From CAIZWU01 sp942492905 (lineage in GTDB: Bacteria; Verrucomicrobiota; Verrucomicrobiia; Verrucomicrobiales; V1-33), in assembly GCA_942492905.1 (NCBI GenBank), contig OW818657.1:4526001-4590000 (forward strand): a stretch of DNA of 64,000 nucleotides, in the 5' to 3' direction. Each line of letters starts with the position of its first letter. Positions within the stretch are counted from its first letter, which is position 1. A program made the position numbers and the translations under genes. The notes beneath the pieces are model-generated. The model saw only the letters and a program-made list of their open reading frames with translations, was not told the DNA's origin and ran no database searches. Shown here piece by piece: positions 33,698 to 41,785 of this stretch.

Positions 33698-35347
33698 ATG
33701 AAAACTTTATCTGCCACCTTCGCCTCGCCGGCCAGCGAGCCGCTCACCCGCCTCGCCATGGCCGCCCTCGGCGCGGAAGCCAAACTGCGCGGCCTGGCGC
33801 TCACGATTTCGCATGACTCTCCGCAGCCAAACGGAACCGTCGCCCTCACCAACGGCGAATCCACGATCCAAACCGACCGCCCCTCCCTCGTCCGGGACAC
33901 CGCAAAACTTCTGGAAACCATCGCCCCGCGAATCAGTCAGGCTCCGTCAGTGGTTTCCGGACTAAAGCCCCTCGAACCCGTCCTTGGCAAGTTCCTCGTC
34001 GGCGTCACCTCCTGCCCCACCGGCATCGCCCACACCTTCATGGCGGCAGAAGCCCTGCTCAAAGGAGCCGCCGCCATGGGCTACACCATGAAGGTCGAAA
34101 CCCGGGGTTCGGTCGGTGCAAAAAACGAACTGACGGCGGAGGACATCGCCCGCGCCGATGCCGTGGTGGTCGCCGCCGATGCCACTGTCGAGACCACCCG
34201 TTTCGCTGGGAAGCGTCTTCTGGAAACCGGCACCAAAGCCGCCATCAACGACGCCCAAAGCCTGATCCGCGAGGCCCTGACACGATCGCCCGCTGCCGCC
34301 GGCCAACCGAAAGCCGAAGTAAAAGCCACCCGTTCCGGTCCTTACAAACACCTCATGACCGGCGTGTCCCACATGTTGCCGCTGGTGGTGGCAGGCGGTC
34401 TCATGATCGCTATCGCCTTCGCCGTCGGCGGAATCTACGCCGGTGATGCCAAGGGCACCCTGGGCTGGGCGCTCATGCAAATCGGCGGCGCTTCCGCCTT
34501 CGCCTTGTTCGTCCCCGTCTTCGCCGGATTCATCGCCTTCTCCATCGCGGACCGCCCCGGCCTCACTCCCGGCCTGATCGGCGGGATGCTCGCCTCCAGC
34601 CTTGGCGCCGGGTTCCTCGGCGGCATCGCGGCGGGTTTCATGGCTGGTTATTTCACACGCTGGCTGAATGGCGTGCTCAAACTCCCCGACCAGCTCGCTG
34701 GCCTCAAGCCGGTGCTGCTGCTGCCACTCATCTCGTCCCTCGTCATCGGCCTAACGATGATTTACCTCGTCGGCCCGCCGGTGAAAATCATCATGGACAG
34801 CGTCTCCGCCTGGCTGAATAACATGCAGGGCAGCAGCGCGCTCCTGCTCGGCCTGATCCTCGGTGGCATGATGGCCTTCGACATGGGCGGCCCCATCAAC
34901 AAGGCGGCTTACACCTTCGCCGTCGGCCTCGTGGCCACCAAAATCTACGGCCCCATGGCCGCCGTGATGGCCGCCGGCATGGTCCCACCACTCGGCGTCG
35001 CCCTGGCCGCCAGCCTGTTTAAAAACCGATTCACTGCGGACGAACAGCAGGCCACCAAAGCCACTGCCATCCTCGGCATCTCCTTCATCACGGAAGGCGC
35101 CATCCCCTACGCCGCCGCCGATCCATTGCGCGTCATCCCCGCCACCATCGCGGGCGCCGCCACCGCCGGAGGGATCTCCATGGCCCTCGGCTGCAAGCTG
35201 CTCGTCCCGCATGGCGGAATCTTCGTCCTCGCCATCCCCAACGCCATCAACCACGCCCTCGGGTACCTCCTGGCCATCGTTGCGGGCACCCTCGTCACCA
35301 CCGGCGTGCTTTTCATCCTGAAGAAGCCGCAGCCCGCCGCCGCCTGA
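33698..35347 (+). CDS. fruA: PTS fructose transporter subunit EIIBC
   Basis: A 549-residue permease. A degenerate EIIB' region (about 1-85) precedes the active EIIB domain, whose phospho-Cys106 lies in VGVTSCPTGIAHTFMAAEAL. The EIIC membrane domain (about 205-545) starts with GVSHMLPLVVAGGLMIA and includes DMGGPINKAAYTFAVGL and SFITEGAIPYAAADP, both typical of the fructose family. It imports and phosphorylates fructose at C1. Third gene of the operon; an OprB-type porin gene follows 56 bp later. Confidence 0.93.
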   Translation: MKTLSATFASPASEPLTRLAMAALGAEAKLRGLALTISHDSPQPNGTVALTNGESTIQTDRPSLVRDTAKLLETIAPRISQAPSVVSGLKPLEPVLGKFLVGVTSCPTGIAHTFMAAEALLKGAAAMGYTMKVETRGSVGAKNELTAEDIARADAVVVAADATVETTRFAGKRLLETGTKAAINDAQSLIREALTRSPAAAGQPKAEVKATRSGPYKHLMTGVSHMLPLVVAGGLMIAIAFAVGGIYAGDAKGTLGWALMQIGGASAFALFVPVFAGFIAFSIADRPGLTPGLIGGMLASSLGAGFLGGIAAGFMAGYFTRWLNGVLKLPDQLAGLKPVLLLPLISSLVIGLTMIYLVGPPVKIIMDSVSAWLNNMQGSSALLLGLILGGMMAFDMGGPINKAAYTFAVGLVATKIYGPMAAVMAAGMVPPLGVALAASLFKNRFTADEQQATKATAILGISFITEGAIPYAAADPLRVIPATIAGAATAGGISMALGCKLLVPHGGIFVLAIPNAINHALGYLLAIVAGTLVTTGVLFILKKPQPAAA

Positions 35348-35403
35348 CCCCATCGGCCCTGTCCGGCTGATATGATATACAAAGCCTAACTTCCACGCAA
35401 ACC

Positions 35404-36630
35404 ATGAAAGCACCCTTTCTCCTTTCCCTTCTGCTCACCTCCACTCCGCTGCTTGCCGAAGGGCCATCCTGGTTTGAAAACGAGCGGCTCACCGGCGACT
35501 GGCACGGCCTGCGGACTTCGCAGGAGGAAGCCGGTATCAAGATCTTCGGTTACTACAATGCCATTTTCGCAAGCAACGTCTCCGGGGGGAACCGCACCGC
35601 CTCCAATTATGCCGGCGATCTTTTCATGGGCGCCGAATTCGACCTCGAAAAGCTGGCCGGTTGGGATAACACCAGGTTCGTGCTCTCCGGCATCGACCGT
35701 CATGGCCGGAGCATTGATGGAGCCGTGGGCGGGCAATACAGCGTCATGCAATGTGTTGGCGGGCAGACCGCTTTTCTTTACAATGTCACGCTGGAAAAAA
35801 CCTTCCTTGATGACGTCCTCTCGGTGAAAGGCGGCCGTATGACTGCGACCGATGATTTCGTCGGTTCTCCCTACTACGGCTATTCGGTGAACAATGCGGT
35901 GAACGGCCAGATCCGCGCCGCCCTGTTCGACGGCGTGATGACCTCCTATCCGTTTCCCGTCTGGGGCGGCCGGATCAAATACCAGCCGAATGAAGAGTTC
36001 AATGTCATGTTCGGCGTCTTCCAGCTGACCGACGATATGTTCGACCGCGAAGACCACGGCGTGGACTTCAGTATGGGCGGGGACGACGGCATTTCCCTTT
36101 TCACTCAGGTCGGCTGGAATCCGAAAATCGCCGATCGTCCTGCCCATTTTTTCGCGGGCATGAACAACGCGTTTTTCCACATGGACAAGTTCAACAGCCC
36201 CGGCACCCGCGATGAGTTCGTGCGCTTTTATGCCCACGCCGATTATCAGGTCTTTGCGGAAACGGCGGGCAGCGATCAGGGCCTCGTGCTCTTCGCCACC
36301 TTGGGCTACTCGCCGCATGAGGACGCCGCCATCATCCCCGTGCAGTCCACCTTCGGCATGCACTATACCGGCCTCTTCCCCGGCCGCCCCAAGGACAGGA
36401 CCGTTTGCTTCGCCACCTACGGTGGCTTCAGCAACGACTACGCCGCCGAAAAAGCCGCCGCCGGTCTGGCCGAACCTGACTACGAAATGGTCCTCGAACT
36501 TGGCCACCGTTTCCAGGTCACACCCTCCACCTACTTCCAACCCGACGTTCAATACATCGTCCAGCCCGGCGGCACCGACGATATCGACAACGCCCTCGTC
36601 CTCGGCTTCCAGTTCGGCATCACCTTCTAA
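35404..36630 (+). CDS. OprB-family carbohydrate-selective porin
   Basis: A 408-residue outer-membrane protein with a signal peptide cleaved near LLA-EG (residue 18-19). The mature start WFENERLTGDWHGLRTSQEEAGIKIFGYYNA and the repeated short beta strands ending in a C-terminal Phe (GFQFGITF) match OprB porins, which take up sugars such as glucose, mannitol, fructose and glycerol in Pseudomonas. Its place right after fruA argues it supplies fructose or a related sugar to the PTS. An A+T-rich stretch with TGATATGATATAC at 35369-35381 could hold its own promoter. Followed by 44-bp hairpin repeats. Confidence 0.9.
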   Translation: MKAPFLLSLLLTSTPLLAEGPSWFENERLTGDWHGLRTSQEEAGIKIFGYYNAIFASNVSGGNRTASNYAGDLFMGAEFDLEKLAGWDNTRFVLSGIDRHGRSIDGAVGGQYSVMQCVGGQTAFLYNVTLEKTFLDDVLSVKGGRMTATDDFVGSPYYGYSVNNAVNGQIRAALFDGVMTSYPFPVWGGRIKYQPNEEFNVMFGVFQLTDDMFDREDHGVDFSMGGDDGISLFTQVGWNPKIADRPAHFFAGMNNAFFHMDKFNSPGTRDEFVRFYAHADYQVFAETAGSDQGLVLFATLGYSPHEDAAIIPVQSTFGMHYTGLFPGRPKDRTVCFATYGGFSNDYAAEKAAAGLAEPDYEMVLELGHRFQVTPSTYFQPDVQYIVQPGGTDDIDNALVLGFQFGITF

Positions 36631-36666
36631 CCCCGATGCCTTATCCTCCTTTCACTCCTCATGGAT

Positions 36667-36860
36667 GGCGCTTCCACCTGAGGCAGGTCAGAGTGTCACC
36701 CCTCCGGGGTCGCGGTTCCACCTGACGTAGGTCAAGGTGCGACCCCTCAGGGGTCACGGTTCCCCCTGGCGTAGGTCACGGTGCTACCCCTGCGGGGTCA
36801 CACTTCCACCTGGCGGGGGTAAATGCGTTACCCCCCCGGGGTTCCGGTTCCACCTAAGCC
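36667..36860 (+). repeat. Tandem array of four 44-bp hairpin repeats
   Basis: Units at 36667-36710, 36711-36754, 36755-36798 and 36799-36842 are each exactly 44 bp, followed by a partial fifth copy to about 36860. Each unit has two short inverted repeats, for example ACCTGAGGCAGGT and ACCCCTCCGGGGT. The arms stay largely complementary while the loop bases differ between units (ACCCCTCAGGGGT, ACCCCTGCGGGGT, ACCCCCCCGGGGT). The period is not a multiple of three and no frame is coding. Lying 37 bp after the porin gene, the array may act on the 3' end of the fru-oprB transcript. The rest of the 36631-37084 gap shows no gene. Confidence 0.85.
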
Positions 36861-37084
36861 TGCTTTTTCATTTATCAACGAGTTACGCCGATTCCGCCCC
36901 CGGCAGCCAGTCCCGCTTCAACTCATCCAAGGAAGGGTGCAACCAGGCCCCAACGTGGTGGACATCACCCGGACCTGAACCCATGTTCTGAGTCACCAAT
37001 CCGTTTTTCATCCCTGCCTCCTAAAATCGCAATGAGGGTGGTCACGTTTTTAATAACCATTCGTCCGGAGATTGACACCCCCTC

Positions 37085-37561
37085 ATGCCTTTCCCTCTTT
37101 CCGCTTACGGTTCCCTGGAGTTCCAACTTCAGCACCATTCCAATCCGGAAAAACTGATGGCGGCTGTCGAGGCGGCACTTCGTGACCAATCCCCCTCGTC
37201 GATTTCCCGCAGCCCTGACGCAATTTCATTTCACGGCGGCATGTTCCGATTCGTCACCAACAGGAACCAGCTTGTATGGATCACGTCCGGATCGATCCGT
37301 TTCTCTTTCACCGCTGATCGCGTTGACGTTGATTATGGCATCACCTTTACGCAGGGAGTGGTGTTTTGGTTCGCGATCCCCACCTTGCTGCACCTTCTGC
37401 GCCACGGATCACCCGAATCCATGTTTCCCGTGTGGCAGTTCTTTTTGTTCGTATCCGGAATCAACTACATTTACGCCTGCTTTCGTTTTCGCCGCTTCCT
37501 GCGCCGGACCCTTGAGCGGGCGCAGGCTACCACCCCTCCCCACCGTCGGCCCCGCGCATGA
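37085..37561 (+). CDS. Hypothetical protein with two membrane helices
   Basis: A 158-residue protein not recognised as a family. The N-terminal half is soluble, with short beta strands (ISFHGGMFRFV, QLVWITSGSIRFSF, RVDVDYGITF), followed by two hydrophobic segments at about 94-110 and 115-137 and a basic C-terminal tail (FRFRRFLRRTLER). The composition and third-position GC bias look coding. It stands alone between the repeat array and the SOD gene, so context gives no function. Confidence 0.55.
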   Translation: MPFPLSAYGSLEFQLQHHSNPEKLMAAVEAALRDQSPSSISRSPDAISFHGGMFRFVTNRNQLVWITSGSIRFSFTADRVDVDYGITFTQGVVFWFAIPTLLHLLRHGSPESMFPVWQFFLFVSGINYIYACFRFRRFLRRTLERAQATTPPHRRPRA

Positions 37562-37684
37562 CGAATGAATGCCCTGGAAGCGCCGTATTAAATTCAGGCT
37601 GGGCTTCCCGCCGTTGCCGCTCTACCGTGGCGCGCCGGTCCTGACGGGCTGGCGGCTCCTTTCACCTCCCTCACTTCCCATCTC

Positions 37685-38455
37685 ATGACTCCCCATTCTA
37701 CCCGACGCGACTTCATCGCCCTCTCCGCCACCGCCGCGCTGGCCACCGCCGTGTCCGCCCAGGCCCAGCCTGCTCCGGCAGCTCCCACCGGTCCCTTTAC
37801 CCTGGCTCCCCTGCCCTATGCCAAGGACGCCCTCCTGCCCCACATTGATGCTCTGACGATGGACATCCATCACAGCAAACACCACCAGGCTTACGTGAAC
37901 GGCCTGAACACGGCCCTGAAGTCCGAGACTGCTCTGCAAAAGAAGTCCCTCGAGGAATTGATCGGCGGGATTCTTTTCCTGCCGGAAGGCATCCAGACCC
38001 CGGTGCGCAATCACGGCGGCGGACACTGGAACCACACCTTTTTCTGGGAATCCATGGGCGCTAACGACACCCCCGGGATCGGCGGGACTCCCGCCGATGA
38101 AAAACTGACCGCCGCCCTCACCAAAGCCTTCGGCAGCGTGGATGAGTTCAAGAAAAAGTTCAACGAAGCCGCCACCAAGCGTTTCGGCTCCGGCTGGGCC
38201 TGGCTGATTTTGAAGGAAGACGGCACCCTCGCGGTGGTCTCCACCCCCAACCAGGACAACCCGCTCATGCAGGGCATCGTGCCCAATACCGACCGCGGCA
38301 CCCCGCTGCTCGGCCTCGATGTCTGGGAGCACGCCTACTATCTGAACTACCAGAACCGGCGCCCCGATTACCTCACCGCGTGGTGGAATGTGGTGAACTG
38401 GAACACCGTGACCAAGCGTTTTGCCGCAGCCACCGCTGCCCTCAAGAAAAAATAA
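37685..38455 (+). CDS. Tat-exported iron/manganese superoxide dismutase
   Basis: A 256-residue Fe/Mn SOD with a twin-arginine signal (STRRDFIALSATAAL, cleavage near SAQA-Q). Metal ligands are visible: the first His in MDIHHSKHH (about His62), the last His of GGHWNHTFFW, and Asp and His in LDVWEHAYYLNY. It converts superoxide to hydrogen peroxide and oxygen. Tat export places a metal-loaded enzyme in the periplasm, unlike the usual cytoplasmic Fe/Mn SODs. Metal preference cannot be set from sequence alone. A PQQ-type propeller gene follows 9 bp later and is likely co-transcribed. Confidence 0.92.
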   Translation: MTPHSTRRDFIALSATAALATAVSAQAQPAPAAPTGPFTLAPLPYAKDALLPHIDALTMDIHHSKHHQAYVNGLNTALKSETALQKKSLEELIGGILFLPEGIQTPVRNHGGGHWNHTFFWESMGANDTPGIGGTPADEKLTAALTKAFGSVDEFKKKFNEAATKRFGSGWAWLILKEDGTLAVVSTPNQDNPLMQGIVPNTDRGTPLLGLDVWEHAYYLNYQNRRPDYLTAWWNVVNWNTVTKRFAAATAALKKK

Positions 38456-38464
38456 GCCTGTCCC

Positions 38465-39712
38465 ATGCTCCGCTTCCTGCCTTCCCTCCTCCTGCTTTCC
38501 GCCCTGCCCCTGTCCGCCCAGGACTGGCCGCAATTCCGCGGACCGTCCTCCAACGCGGTGGTCCAGGCCGCCGACATTCCCGTGAAGTGGAGCGGGACGG
38601 ACAACGTGGCCTGGAAGGTGGATCTGCCCGGCAAGGGCTGGTCGTCCCCGGTCCTGAGCGGAGGCAAACTCTATCTCACCAGCGCGGTGGTCCGGGGGAC
38701 GGATCAGGATGCGGCGGGGCCCCGCTCGCTGCGGGCCCTCTGCCTGGACCCGGAAACGGGCAAGGTGCTGTGGAATACCGAAGTCTTTGCGGAATCGGCG
38801 AATACCCCGGTGATTCATAACAAAAACAGCCACGCCAGCCCCACCCCGGTGGTGGCGGACGGGATGCTCTACGTCCATTATGGGCATGAGGGCACCGCCT
38901 GCCTGGATTTGTCAGGGAAAAAGTTCTGGGAGCAGCGCAGCCTCGCTTACCCGCCGGTGCATGGCGGCGGGGCTTCGCCGGTGCTGGTGGACGGGCTGCT
39001 GGTCTTTCCCTGCGATGGCGCGGACGGCCCTTTCCTCGCTGCCCTGAAAGCCAGTGACGGGACCGTGGCCTGGCGCACTCCTCGCGGCGGCGGCGCGACC
39101 AAGAAGTTCTCCTTCTGCACGCCCACCATCCTCGAGTGGGAGGGGAAAAAGCAGATCATCAGCCCCTTCAGCGACGCCATCGCCGCCTATCAACCGGCCG
39201 ACGGCAAGGAACTCTGGCGCATCCGCTACACCGGGTATTCCGTGATCGCCCAGCCTGCCCTGGGAAATGATCTGATCTACTTCACCACCAGTTATGACTC
39301 ACCGGTCACCTACGCGGTGCGCCCCGGCGGCAGCGGCGATGTCACCTCCTCCCATGTGGCGTGGACCCAGGACAAACGTTCGCCCAACACCCCTTCCCAA
39401 GTCCTCCACGGCAAGGAACTCTATCAGGTGGCGGACAACGGCATCGCCTCCTGCCTCGACGCCCTGACCGGTAAAATCCACTGGCAGGAACGCACCGCCC
39501 GCACCACTTCCGCCTCCCCGCTGCTGGTCGGCGATACACTCTATCTCCTCGACGAATACGGCACCACCACCCTGCTGCAAACCGGCACCACCTTCAAAAA
39601 GCTGGGTGAAAACAAACTGGACGGCGAACGCACCCTCGCCACCCCGGTCCCGGCTCCCGGCGCCCTGTTTATCCGCACGGAGAAAGGCCTCTACCGGATC
39701 GGGAAGCGCTAG
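38465..39712 (+). CDS. Exported PQQ-type beta-propeller protein
   Basis: A 415-residue protein with a signal peptide (LLLLSALPLSAQ-D). The body has propeller blades of the PQQ/BamB kind: WPQFRGPSSNAVVQ, a GKGWSSPVLSGGKLYLTS blade, LCLDPETGKVLWNTEVF, GTACLDLSGKKFWEQ and ASPLLVGDTLYLLDEYG. Such proteins are abundant in PVC bacteria and are usually annotated as PQQ-binding-like; most are probably scaffolds rather than dehydrogenases. There is no clear calcium or PQQ site. It forms an operon with the exported SOD. A weak terminator may follow. Confidence 0.85.
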   Translation: MLRFLPSLLLLSALPLSAQDWPQFRGPSSNAVVQAADIPVKWSGTDNVAWKVDLPGKGWSSPVLSGGKLYLTSAVVRGTDQDAAGPRSLRALCLDPETGKVLWNTEVFAESANTPVIHNKNSHASPTPVVADGMLYVHYGHEGTACLDLSGKKFWEQRSLAYPPVHGGGASPVLVDGLLVFPCDGADGPFLAALKASDGTVAWRTPRGGGATKKFSFCTPTILEWEGKKQIISPFSDAIAAYQPADGKELWRIRYTGYSVIAQPALGNDLIYFTTSYDSPVTYAVRPGGSGDVTSSHVAWTQDKRSPNTPSQVLHGKELYQVADNGIASCLDALTGKIHWQERTARTTSASPLLVGDTLYLLDEYGTTTLLQTGTTFKKLGENKLDGERTLATPVPAPGALFIRTEKGLYRIGKR

Positions 39713-39733
39713 CCGTTTCCCGTCCCCGGGCGG

Positions 39734-39756
39734 AACCCAGCAGCCGCGGGGTTTTT
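39734..39756 (+). terminator. Possible weak terminator after the propeller gene
   Basis: AACCC and GGGTT form a 5-bp stem around a 10-base GC-rich loop, with TTTTT at 39752-39756 overlapping the 3' arm. It lies 21 bp after the stop. The short stem makes this tentative. Confidence 0.35.
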
Positions 39757-39780
39757 CCGGACCCCTCCCCCGCCTTCCCG

Positions 39781-39847
39781 ACCCTGCCTTTCACCAAAAG
39801 CAGGGTGCCAGCATATTTCGCTATCCTCCTATCCGGTCTTCGGATAG
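39781..39847. promoter_or_regulatory. Two inverted repeats upstream of repeat-protein operon
   Basis: The first is ACCCTGC (39781-39787) with GCAGGGT (39800-39806). The second is CTATCCG-GTCTT-CGGATAG at 39829-39847, perfect over 7 bp and ending 12 bp before the ATG at 39860. A GCTATCC stretch precedes it. The second could be an operator or a leader hairpin controlling translation. Confidence 0.4.
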
Positions 39848-39859
39848 CTTCAGCCCGAT

Positions 39860-41785
39860 ATGTTGCGTCATTGCTTAGCCTTTGCCGGCACGCTCCTGCT
39901 GGGGGCCCTCATCGGACGGATCGCCCAGCCCGCCGTTGCTCCCAAGGCAACGCAGGATAATCCCACCGCAGCCCTGCCGGGCCAGGCCCCGGCTCCGACC
40001 GCCCCTGTCACCATCGCCGCTCCCATAGCGCGCCCCACTCAACCGGCCCTGGCCGACTGGTGGGATTTCCTGCAAACCCTCGATCGCGCGACCTTGGCGG
40101 ATCTTCCGGCCCTCTGGGACGCCCTGCCCCTGCCGGAGCGCAATCCTCCCGCCAGTCCCGGAAGCAGCCCGCGCCATCGCATGCTGATTGAGCGGTGGAC
40201 CGAGCTCGATCCCTTGGGTGCCCTCGCTTTTATCAAGGAGAAGGCTCCTAAAGAATCCTTGCTCTTTGTGGTCTTGTTCGAATCCTGGGCTCAGCTTGAC
40301 CCCGAAGCCGCCCTGACGGCCCTGCAAGGAGAATCCAATCCAGAGATCCAAAACCCTGGAGTCGCGGGATTCCTCCACTCCTTCATGGAAGAGCCCGCCC
40401 AACTCATCCAATGGGCCAAACGTTTCACCTGGATCGACACCAGCCAACTCAAGGAGTATTCCTTCGCCCGGGAATGCCCCGACGACTTGTGGCGCCGCCT
40501 GCTCGCGGCCGACCGAACCGGTCTATATGAAGTCGCCGAGCATCTGCCGCCCTGGTTCCGCCAGAAGATCGACCGCATCGCCCTGATGGAGCAAGCCACC
40601 ACCGACCTGCCATCGGTGCTGGCCTCGCTCAAAGAGCGCCGCCTCACCCAGGAAGAAGCCAGCGCGCTGGCTGGTGATCTCGGAAGTCTCGCCAAAAGCC
40701 ACCCTGCCAGCGCCCTCGCGATTCTGGAGGCCCTCAGTGCCGCTTCGGATGGCACTCCGCTGATGAAAGCGGACGCAGTCGCCCTGGAAATTGTCGGACC
40801 CTTGGTGAAACACCTCGCCGCCTCAGATCCTGCTGCCGCCGCCGCATTCATCAACAAGCACCTCTACCCCAGTAACAGGTTTTCACTTGTCGATGCCATC
40901 TACCCCGAGCTCTTCGCCGCCAATCCAGCCGCGGCCCTCATCGTCGCCCAAGCTTTGCCACTCTTCCCCACTGAGCTCACTCCTCTGCCCACCTTCAAGG
41001 ACCGGCAGACCGCCCTCGACATTCTGCCCAATGCCCCGCCTTCATGGCGGCGCGATCACGCGTTGCAAAGCACCTTGGACCAATGGCAACGCGAGTCTCC
41101 CGCCGAAGCTCAAGCTTGGGTGAATGCCCTGCCCCCCGGCGAATGGCGTGACCGTGCCTCAGCAATCCTGGAAGGACAGGCCATGAACAGTAGCGTCCTC
41201 TCCCTGAAGCTTCAGGAAATCACCCTGCGCTATCAACCGGACCAGACTCTCTTTGCCCTGGAGGAGATGGGGAAAGCCGCCAGCCAGGCCGCCGGGGCAG
41301 ATCCGTCAGGAACGCTTGCCTTGCTGGGGGGCTGGCCGCCGGGACCTGCCCGCGAGTTGGCCATGGAAAAGGCCGCCAGCTTCGCGGCTGGCCAATCCAC
41401 TGCCAAGGCCCTGGATTGGGTCCAACAAATCCCTGACCCCACCGCCCAGGCTGAGGCCGTCCGGGGCGTGCTCGGCATCTGGACCGCACATGAGCCGCTG
41501 GCCGCGTCCGAGTGGCTGCCCACCCTCGCCCCCGGCCCGGTGCGCGAGGCCGCTGTGGACCGCTTCGCGGAAACCATCGCGGCTCTGGACCCTGCCGCCT
41601 CCCTTGCGTGGGCCGTCACGCTCACCGATCCCACCGCCCGGAGCGCCCGGCTGGAAACAACCTATCGGAAATGGGTCACTGATGATCCCACTGCCTCTGC
41701 CGCCCTGCGGGAAATCCCCGGCCTCAGCCCGGCTGATGTCCAGCAACTCCTCACCCTCACCCTCCCCGCTCCTGCCTCCAAATGA
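39860..41785 (+). CDS. Ala/Pro-rich repeat protein with N-terminal membrane anchor
   Basis: A 641-residue protein with one N-terminal TM segment or uncleaved signal (LAFAGTLLLGALIGRIAQP), a low-complexity Pro/Ala linker, then many helical repeats with a recurring pattern of the type ALxWAxxLxDPxxRxxAL (for example DWVQQIPDPTAQAEAV and LAWAVTLTDPTARSARL). I associate this architecture with a Verrucomicrobia-specific group of periplasmic repeat proteins of unknown function, probably alpha-solenoids. The next gene overlaps its stop codon and encodes a shorter protein of the same plan. No enzymatic motif is visible. Confidence 0.7.
   Translation: MLRHCLAFAGTLLLGALIGRIAQPAVAPKATQDNPTAALPGQAPAPTAPVTIAAPIARPTQPALADWWDFLQTLDRATLADLPALWDALPLPERNPPASPGSSPRHRMLIERWTELDPLGALAFIKEKAPKESLLFVVLFESWAQLDPEAALTALQGESNPEIQNPGVAGFLHSFMEEPAQLIQWAKRFTWIDTSQLKEYSFARECPDDLWRRLLAADRTGLYEVAEHLPPWFRQKIDRIALMEQATTDLPSVLASLKERRLTQEEASALAGDLGSLAKSHPASALAILEALSAASDGTPLMKADAVALEIVGPLVKHLAASDPAAAAAFINKHLYPSNRFSLVDAIYPELFAANPAAALIVAQALPLFPTELTPLPTFKDRQTALDILPNAPPSWRRDHALQSTLDQWQRESPAEAQAWVNALPPGEWRDRASAILEGQAMNSSVLSLKLQEITLRYQPDQTLFALEEMGKAASQAAGADPSGTLALLGGWPPGPARELAMEKAASFAAGQSTAKALDWVQQIPDPTAQAEAVRGVLGIWTAHEPLAASEWLPTLAPGPVREAAVDRFAETIAALDPAASLAWAVTLTDPTARSARLETTYRKWVTDDPTASAALREIPGLSPADVQQLLTLTLPAPASK

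Noticed and set aside
36737..36991. Small open frame across the 44-bp repeats
   Set aside because: A 44-bp period shifts frame in each unit, so it cannot be a repeat peptide; the translation is arginine- and proline-rich noise.
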